Shown: one piece after another, positions 58,919-64,000 of the stretch
Numbering within the stretch: the stretch's first letter is position 1
Layout of the letters: every line of letters begins with the position of its first letter
Origin: Pollenia angustigena
Lineage: Eukaryota > Arthropoda > Insecta > Diptera > Polleniidae
Direction of reading: 5' to 3'
NCBI GenBank assembly: GCA_930367215.1
Contig: OV884059.1
Coordinates: forward strand, 19,802,945-19,866,944
DNA: 64,000 bases
Translations under genes and position numbers: made by a program
The notes under the pieces: generated by a model
Databases searched by the model: none
Told to the model about the DNA's origin: nothing
The model's input: the letters and a program-made list of their open reading frames with translations, nothing else

Positions 58919-59673
58919 CTATTCTTCCTTTTTGGTTTTTGCATTTCGTTTTAATTCTTCTACTTCCAATTCCAGCTTAGTTTTTTTTAAATTCCACTCC
59001 TCTTTAATAACCAACATTTCCAATTTTAGTTTCTTCATTTTTAATTCAGCTACATTAGCCCAAGCATCTCTTGATGTTCGTTTTCTATCCGTGTTAAGAA
59101 CATTGTGTTTCTGAGTTTTAAGTTGCATCGGTGAATATTTATCCCATTTACTTGTTGCGGGCTGCTCTTCAATTAGGATGCAATCCATAGGTGGTTCATC
59201 AAGTAAATATTCTTCATCAAGTTCTATAAAAAAAAGGCTGTACAAGAACATGTAATTGTGAAAACAATTTTACTTACTTTCTTCAGTTAAGAAATCATCA
59301 TCGTACATGGACACATTCCCAGCAATCTGTTCTTCCTGCACAATTTTCAATATCCCTTCATCTACGGTAGTTACTTTGGAAGTTGATTTTACACCGCCAC
59401 CTGTTCGATAAAGTTCTTCCTTGTCTTTTCCATAGTTCTGTTTGCACTTTTTTTTAGGTTTTCATATTTAGTTTTTAATGTTTTATGTGAACGGTAATTA
59501 TCAAAAGCAGAATTGAACTCTGTTTCAATTTGCATCCAGCAATTATTTTTTTCTTCTGAACACGTTCTGTCGGTTTTTTTGCATTCAATGGTGGCTTTGT
59601 TTTTTTCCACCAATTGAATTAGGTACTCTATTTCTTTTGTTGAAAAGTTTGAGGAACGTTTAATTTGCGACAT
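58919..59673 (-). pseudogene. Harbinger Myb/SANT-like DNA-binding protein, two exons, one frameshift
   Basis: Exon 1 (59673-59278) encodes SNFSTKEIEYLIQLVEKNK, CWMQIETEFNSA and HKTLKTKYENLKK, the Myb/SANT-like three-helix domain that Harbinger transposases need to enter the nucleus and bind DNA. A one-base loss in the A run of the NLKK codons shifts the frame before ELYRTGGGVKSTSK. GTAAGT donor and TATAG acceptor join exon 2 (59223-58919; KLDEEYLLDEPPMDC, TSRDAWANVAELKMKKLKLE), which ends in a charged coiled coil. The two genes are convergent, the usual arrangement. The single homopolymer indel could be a real mutation or an assembly error. Confidence 0.82.
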
Positions 59674-59962
59674 TTTTTGTTTGTTAATAAATTTTTTTTA
59701 AATAAAAACTAATTTTGCGATGTACACGCCGTTTGTTTGTTAAAAAAACGTTTGTTTTGGTTTTTTTAATCATAATTTGTGGTGCTACCATATTTTCAAG
59801 TAAATAAAAAGGATGATGCCACTAGATTAATTATCAAAATGTCACTTCTTAAACTTCTACTAAAAAACAGAAAGGTAGATTAGAGCCAGTTTATTATTCT
59901 TTTCAGTTTAACTAATAAGCCGTTAAACCAAGTTAAACCAACATCCAAAAAACTAGCTCTAA

Positions 59963-60485
59963 GAGCCACTTTTTGGGTTAGAGATTAGCGATTAAATTAA
60001 CTTTAATCTCCGTATTAACTTTTTGAGTTGTATTTTTATAACTTTTTTTGCTAGTTTAAGCGGCCAACGGTGGTGGTTTAAACCTAAACTTAAACTGTCC
60101 ACATACACATGTTTAACATAAGGAACTTGCAAAAATATAAACAAAAAATACATTTTAAAACATTGCTTAGCACTTTTATATAATTTTTCCATACTATATT
60201 TTTTTCTGTAATATATTTTTTTTCTTTAAACGCAAAAAATTTCTACCTTGTAAACAATATTAAATTCGCGCATTTTCTTCTTCTTCTTCTTTGAAAACAT
60301 TCATATTGCTTGATAAAAAGTTGATATTTGCAAAAAAAAATGTTGCCATTTATTTGTGCTCAGTATGGTAGCGCTACATGGTTTAAGCCACCACCCAAAA
60401 ATATCAAATTCAATTGATACTTAATTCTCAAATTAACTAATTATAGAATAAAATTAACTTTAATCTCAAACCCAAAAAGTGGCTC
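59963..60485. mobile_element. Second Harbinger-type MITE, adjacent to the Harbinger
   Basis: Ends GAGCCACTTTTTGGGTT / AACCCAAAAAGTGGCTC-like (right end AAACCCAAAAAGTGGCTC), TAA at 59960-59962 and 60486-60488. It shares its left TAA with the right TAA of the Harbinger at 55731-59959. About 520 bp, with a longer inner inverted block (GAGATTA, AATTAACTTTAATCTC). Confidence 0.85.
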
Positions 60486-60796
60486 TAAGAAATTATAGCT
60501 CTGTTTCTTTACTTTTTGGGTAAAGTTCGTGAAAATGAGAGCAAGCATTAATTTCTCTCATAAAGAGACAAAATTACACAAAAGTACGGGAACAGAAAAA
60601 ACCAAATTTTAAGCACGAAATAAAAAGTTATTGTTTTGATAGTTTTTACAAAACAATAAAAGTGTATGCCACTTTTGAAAAATTGTATATTGTCTGCAGA
60701 AATAAACTAATTTTACCAAAAATTAAACCAAACAAACACTTTTACAAAAACTAACATTATGTTTTTCTTATATTTTAACATAAAACTTTATATTTA

Positions 60797-62354
60797 ACCG
60801 TACGATGCATACCCAACTTTTTCTACGAGAACACACACCCGGGATACGTTTGTACCTACTAGCTTATTTTGGCGTTTTCTTATGCTTAAATGATCCAATT
60901 TCATAATTATTTTTTTTTAAAGCGTAAATTAATATTTTAAAAATGTTTAAGTTTTGTTTCATGCAAATATTCTACATGGTTCAAAAGTTTTAAGCAAAAG
61001 AGTGCATGCAGGCAACTATTATTCAAGTGTTTGTTCTCAATATAGAAATATTCAAATGTTTTCTGAGCTTAGAAATGGCGGATATAATTATGCGTCACAC
61101 AAACAAAAAAGCAATAGCAACGTATAATGCTTACAACATGAGGCGCCATGATGCCACTCCCAGTCATGGAAATCACTGAAGGTAGCAGAGTTGTATGCAT
61201 TTTCTGGCATACTTCTTATGACTGGCGCACACCATAGCAATTCAGAAAGTGTTCGAGATTTGTGGAATCTCAAAAGCTATCCTCTGTATCGCACCACGAT
61301 TGGAGTCAACCGTTTTTGCTCAATATTGCGATTTATAAGATTTTACGATTTTACGAATACATATCCACCGCACGGTCAAACTTATACTGGCCAAGCAGCG
61401 ACCGGAAGGTAAACTAACCAAGGCAAGATACAAGCAGATACAAAGGAAGTGGAAGAAATATTACAATGGACAATTTTTTCACGACGTTGCCAGTTGCAGA
61501 ACTTCTCCTCACCTGGAACCTAACGTTGGGAATTTCGCAAAAACAAAACGTATATTCCTGCGGAAATGAAGGCGCCCCAGGACAAGCTAATTTATTCATC
61601 ATTATTCGGCTTTAGAAAAAATTTGACGATGTGCTCTTATGTGCCACGAAAAAATAAATCAGTGACGCTGCTTTCATCAATGCACCGAGATAGCTGAGGG
61701 TGGGAAGCCTGAAATCATAGAATTTTATAATATGACCAAGGGTGGCGTTGATAAAATCGACCAATTGTTCAGTGAATATCCTTCACAACGACAGACGAAG
61801 CGTTGGCCATTGTCATTATTTTTCAACATGTTGGACATAACGGCTCTTGCAGCGAATATTGTATATGACATAAACAACCCATGATTGCTTCCAGCGTAAG
61901 CAATTCCTTCGCAGCATGGCGCAAGCATTGTGTATGCCAATTATTGAAGAACGTGCACTAAAACGGCAAGTCACGCGAAATTTCTACACTAAAAAAGCAA
62001 TTGAGTCATATTTCGACCGTCCGCTGGAATCAATGTTGAACATGACAACATCGACATCTGCCGCAGCCCGCACGCCAAAACCTACATATCAGCGGTTCCT
62101 GCTACTTATATTATGCTCAATAAACAAAACGACGTAGAAAAACCAGAAAGGTGTGTGGCAAATGAATGAAGCCAATGTGTCTTGATCATTCGATCACCAA
62201 TACCGAATTTAAACACACTATAAAATGGTTTGTTGCCTTTTATTTTAATATAAACTGGTGTGGTACAAACGTATCCCGGGTGTGTGTTTACGTAGGTGTC
62301 GACTTTGGAAGCTCGAAGCTCCTGAACCACTGATCCGAATTGCATCAAATAACC
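60797..62354 (+). mobile_element. piggyBac-type transposon relic (limits approximate)
   Basis: A perfect inverted pair (ACACACCCGGGATACGTTTG near 60833 and its complement near 62262-62287) flanks the transposase relic. TTAA words lie just outside (60793-60796) and near 62355, suiting a piggyBac target, but they are not proven ends. It sits inside the hAT element, right of the Harbinger and its neighbour. Confidence 0.65.
61150..62150 (+). pseudogene. piggyBac-type transposase relic
   Basis: LYAFSGILLMTGAHHSNSES, SVRDLWNLKSYPLYRTT and CSILRFIRFYDF belong to the N-terminal DDE_Tnp_1_7 region. After frame changes come RKNKTYIPAEMKAPQDK, SLFGFRKNLTMCSYVPRKNK and TLLSSMHRD, and then KPEIIEFYNMTKGGVDKIDQ and RWPLSLFFNMLDITALAANI, the C-terminal block with its key aspartate. 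Part of the middle is missing and several frameshifts exist. Confidence 0.88.
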
Positions 62355-63147
62355 TTTAAACAATTAGAAATTACTAGGATTGACCTGAAAAATTAGATCA
62401 TGATTTCTTACACCAAACCTAAGCAGCGCAAACAATTAAATTAAAAAAAAAAAAAAAAATTGCGACCAATCTAGAGCACATACTAAAAATCAGTTATGAT
62501 TTGGGTTTTGGACCTACAGGATCAATAAGAAACAATGACTCCAACAAGGATTTAAGAAGTATAAAAAAGAAGCATGTTCCGGATGAATTTCGCAAATGTG
62601 GGTTAATTATAGACCACCCAAAACAAGGTTCAGGCAATACGAATGATGGGAATACAGCAAGAAGGTTCTTTTCTGATCCCAAAAAACCATCTGAAATAAC
62701 AAAGTCTTATATTAAGATTTAAAACAATCATTGATGCACATTCATGCAATGAACAAATTGATTATAGAAAATTTGGGGATTATGCCAAAGAAACAGCACG
62801 AATATATACTACCAAATTTCCATGGAGAAATATGCCTGCAATAGTTCATAAAATCCTTTATCATGAAGAGGGTGTCATCACACATCATTTACAACCATTA
62901 GGAAATCTGTCAGAGGAAGCACAAGAAAATGGAATAAAGATTACAGATTTTATAGGGAGCACAATACCAGAAAAATGTCACGAGATTTTACAAACGAAGA
63001 TCTGTTTAATATATTGTTGGCAACGTAGATACGCTCATCTCTAGCATTCGAAGTCAATGGAAAGTAGAACATCGGGACTTAGATGAAGAAGCAAAAGGGC
63101 TGCTACTGGAATATGGAACATTTGGAAGCAAGTTTCCAATCGAATGA

Positions 63148-64000
63148 ATAGTAGATATAATTAACTTTTATTGTTATTTAAGCAAAAAATATTTTGTCCT
63201 TATTGTTATTAAAATAAAAAGAAAATAAACATTTAAAAATTTACACTTATTTATTTTATTAAAAAGTATTCTAGTGGAACTGGTTCCAGTTGAACCTGTT
63301 GTAGAGTTGATACAAAAATATTTTCTACAGAAATGTTTATATTTTTCGAAAGAAAACATTATTCACAAAATGATCATAGGTATTATTACATGCCTATGCA
63401 TTTTTTTTTAAAGGTATAGTGGTATATACGAGGCGAATGTATATGCATATAAAGGTAAAAAAATTAAATGATAAAAAAATATTTTCTCCAGAAATATATA
63501 AAAATGTTTATATTTTTCGAAAGAAAACATTATGAGTATGCTTGTAGAAGCAATTTTTAGTCAGTTTGACATTTTACATCCCATATGCCCAATTCCAAAT
63601 CAAATTTTTCAAACAAAAAAAAAAATTAATTTGAAAAAAAAATTCTAATAATTCAACACACCGATTTTTATTCAATTAGAACAGTATTGTTTTCTAATAC
63701 GTCCATTATTTTCTAGAAAATTCTGATCAATATCGAGTGGTAAATTGTATTGCCTATTTTGAACAAAAAAAAAATTTAAAGACGTTTTCAGGGATTGGGA
63801 ATTTGGGTATTTCTTAATCAAAAATGGGGTTTTTCAGTCCACTGTTTTAAGAACTTTTTAATCTACATAACTGCTCATTATGATACCTTTATTCATGTTA
63901 GATTTATAGAATGTTCACTGTGATAGTCGAAAAAATTAACTCGATGAAATTTCAAATCTGGTGTCTACTCAAAATTTAAAAATAACCGTTACATATCATG
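63148..64000. other. Stretch right of the Transib-like ORF
   Basis: A direct repeat (TTTATATTTTTCGAAAGAAA with flanks) occurs at about 63321-63362 and 63484-63532. No gene, terminal repeat or CACWATG-type Transib end was identified. Confidence 0.45.

Larger units (their letters stand above)
55731..59959. mobile_element. PIF/Harbinger transposon, 4.2 kb, near-complete
   Basis: Termini GAGCTAGTTTTTTGGAT / ATCCAAAAAACTAGCTC with TAA on both sides (55728-55730, 59960-59962). It carries both genes expected of the superfamily: a transposase on the plus strand and a Myb/SANT-like DNA-binding protein on the minus strand, convergent. Four small elements have inserted into it. Confidence 0.92.
55388..62473. 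mobile_element. hAT element, 7.1 kb because of nested insertions
   Basis: Termini TAGACTGGTCGCA / TGCGACCAATCTA with an 8-bp duplication GAGCACAT (55380-55387, 62474-62481). Longer subterminal inverted repeats (TTTGCGCTGCTTA, AGGTTTGGTGTAAGAAATCA) support the ends. Removing it restores the transposase-like frame ...RIRIMEH-ILKISYDL. The hAT's own sequence is only about 1.4 kb and has no transposase. The rest is Harbinger, a MITE and piggyBac. Confidence 0.9.
53301..63147 (+). pseudogene. Transib/RAG1-like transposase ORF, broken by insertions
   Basis: Pieces on the plus strand form one protein: MDRFSYKELSEEYF (53301-53345), the frame 54163-54777 (KKRFKQVGWSKPRFYN, ALVLFVDLKLTKEQY, LYPAYHH, ISAEVKLQGLLNHTAQRLL), STKYCRPIKFEFKKET (about 54820-54880), SSCIICQTTSSKLNQV and YEFGLSPLHTRIRIMEH (to 55387), then ILKISYDLGFGPTGS (from 62482), GSGNTNDGNTARRFF, HKILYHEEGVITHH, LGNLSEEAQE and LEYGTFGSKFPIE with stop 63145-63147. 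The CX2C pair, the HKIL block and the SEEAQE block with its expected glutamate parallel RAG1/Transib order. The class is my inference. Insertions: 53350-54138, 54887-55116 and 55388-62473; frameshifts near 55219, 62720 and 62960-63000. Confidence 0.6.

Noticed and set aside
1..64000. CRISPR arrays, operons or ribosome binding sites
   Set aside because: The window is eukaryotic; the tandem arrays seen have long units without spacer structure.

Overview
This looks like a window of nuclear DNA from a higher fly (Brachycera, probably a calyptrate-type genome). The grounds are AT-rich sequence, eukaryotic introns, INE-1/DINE-1-type Helitron relics with their typical wording, a MADF plus C2H2 zinc-finger gene of a dipteran style, and a dense mix of insect transposon families. 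The species cannot be fixed from the window alone.

Host genes. Only two host loci are supported, both on the minus strand and clearly paralogous. Gene 1 has three exons (51902-51600, 37549-37331, 37271-35925) that join in phase into an intact 622-residue protein: an N-terminal CX2CX12HX4C finger, an acidic linker, two MADF-like repeats and seven C2H2 fingers. It is a putative DNA-binding regulator. Gene 2 has a matching first exon (17131-16841) and a matching 219-nt second exon (12043-11825), but no zinc-finger exon inside the window. Both second exons end at a GC donor. Gene 1's first intron is 14 kb and is filled with transposons.

Layout. 1-3328: Ty3/gypsy element, 3' part with LTR. 3329-4365: long foldback repeat. 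5292-8254: decayed Ty1/copia element carrying a TA-flanked MITE. 8.4-11.6 kb: several MITEs, a LINE scrap and a 1.44-kb TIR element. 11.8-17.1 kb: gene 2, with a hAT element holding a second MITE, a LINE fragment and a dead Tc1 element in its intron. 17.3-20.95 kb: MITE cluster and a 383-bp tandem repeat split by a Helitron. 22.5-26.4 kb: foldback half-copy, Helitron end, a Russian-doll hAT nest and an INE-1-like element. 26.87-29.3 kb: Penelope-like element with reverse transcriptase and GIY-YIG endonuclease. 29.9-32.7 kb: TIR element and a 5'-truncated LINE. 33.76-35.65 kb: TIR element with subterminal repeats. 35.9-51.9 kb: gene 1, with two Helitrons, an INE-1-like element, MITEs and a pair of foldback/minisatellite structures in its intron. 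52.4-63.15 kb: a multi-layer nest. A Transib/RAG1-like transposase ORF is broken by an INE-1-like element, a MITE and a 7.1-kb hAT. The hAT in turn holds a Harbinger, a second Harbinger-type MITE and a piggyBac, and the Harbinger holds four more small elements.

How it fits together. Nearly everything outside the two zinc-finger loci is mobile DNA at different stages of decay. Many insertions keep both target-site duplications, so their order can be read directly. Most exact boundaries below rest on terminal repeats plus matching target duplications seen in the sequence; superfamily names rest on established knowledge of those features.
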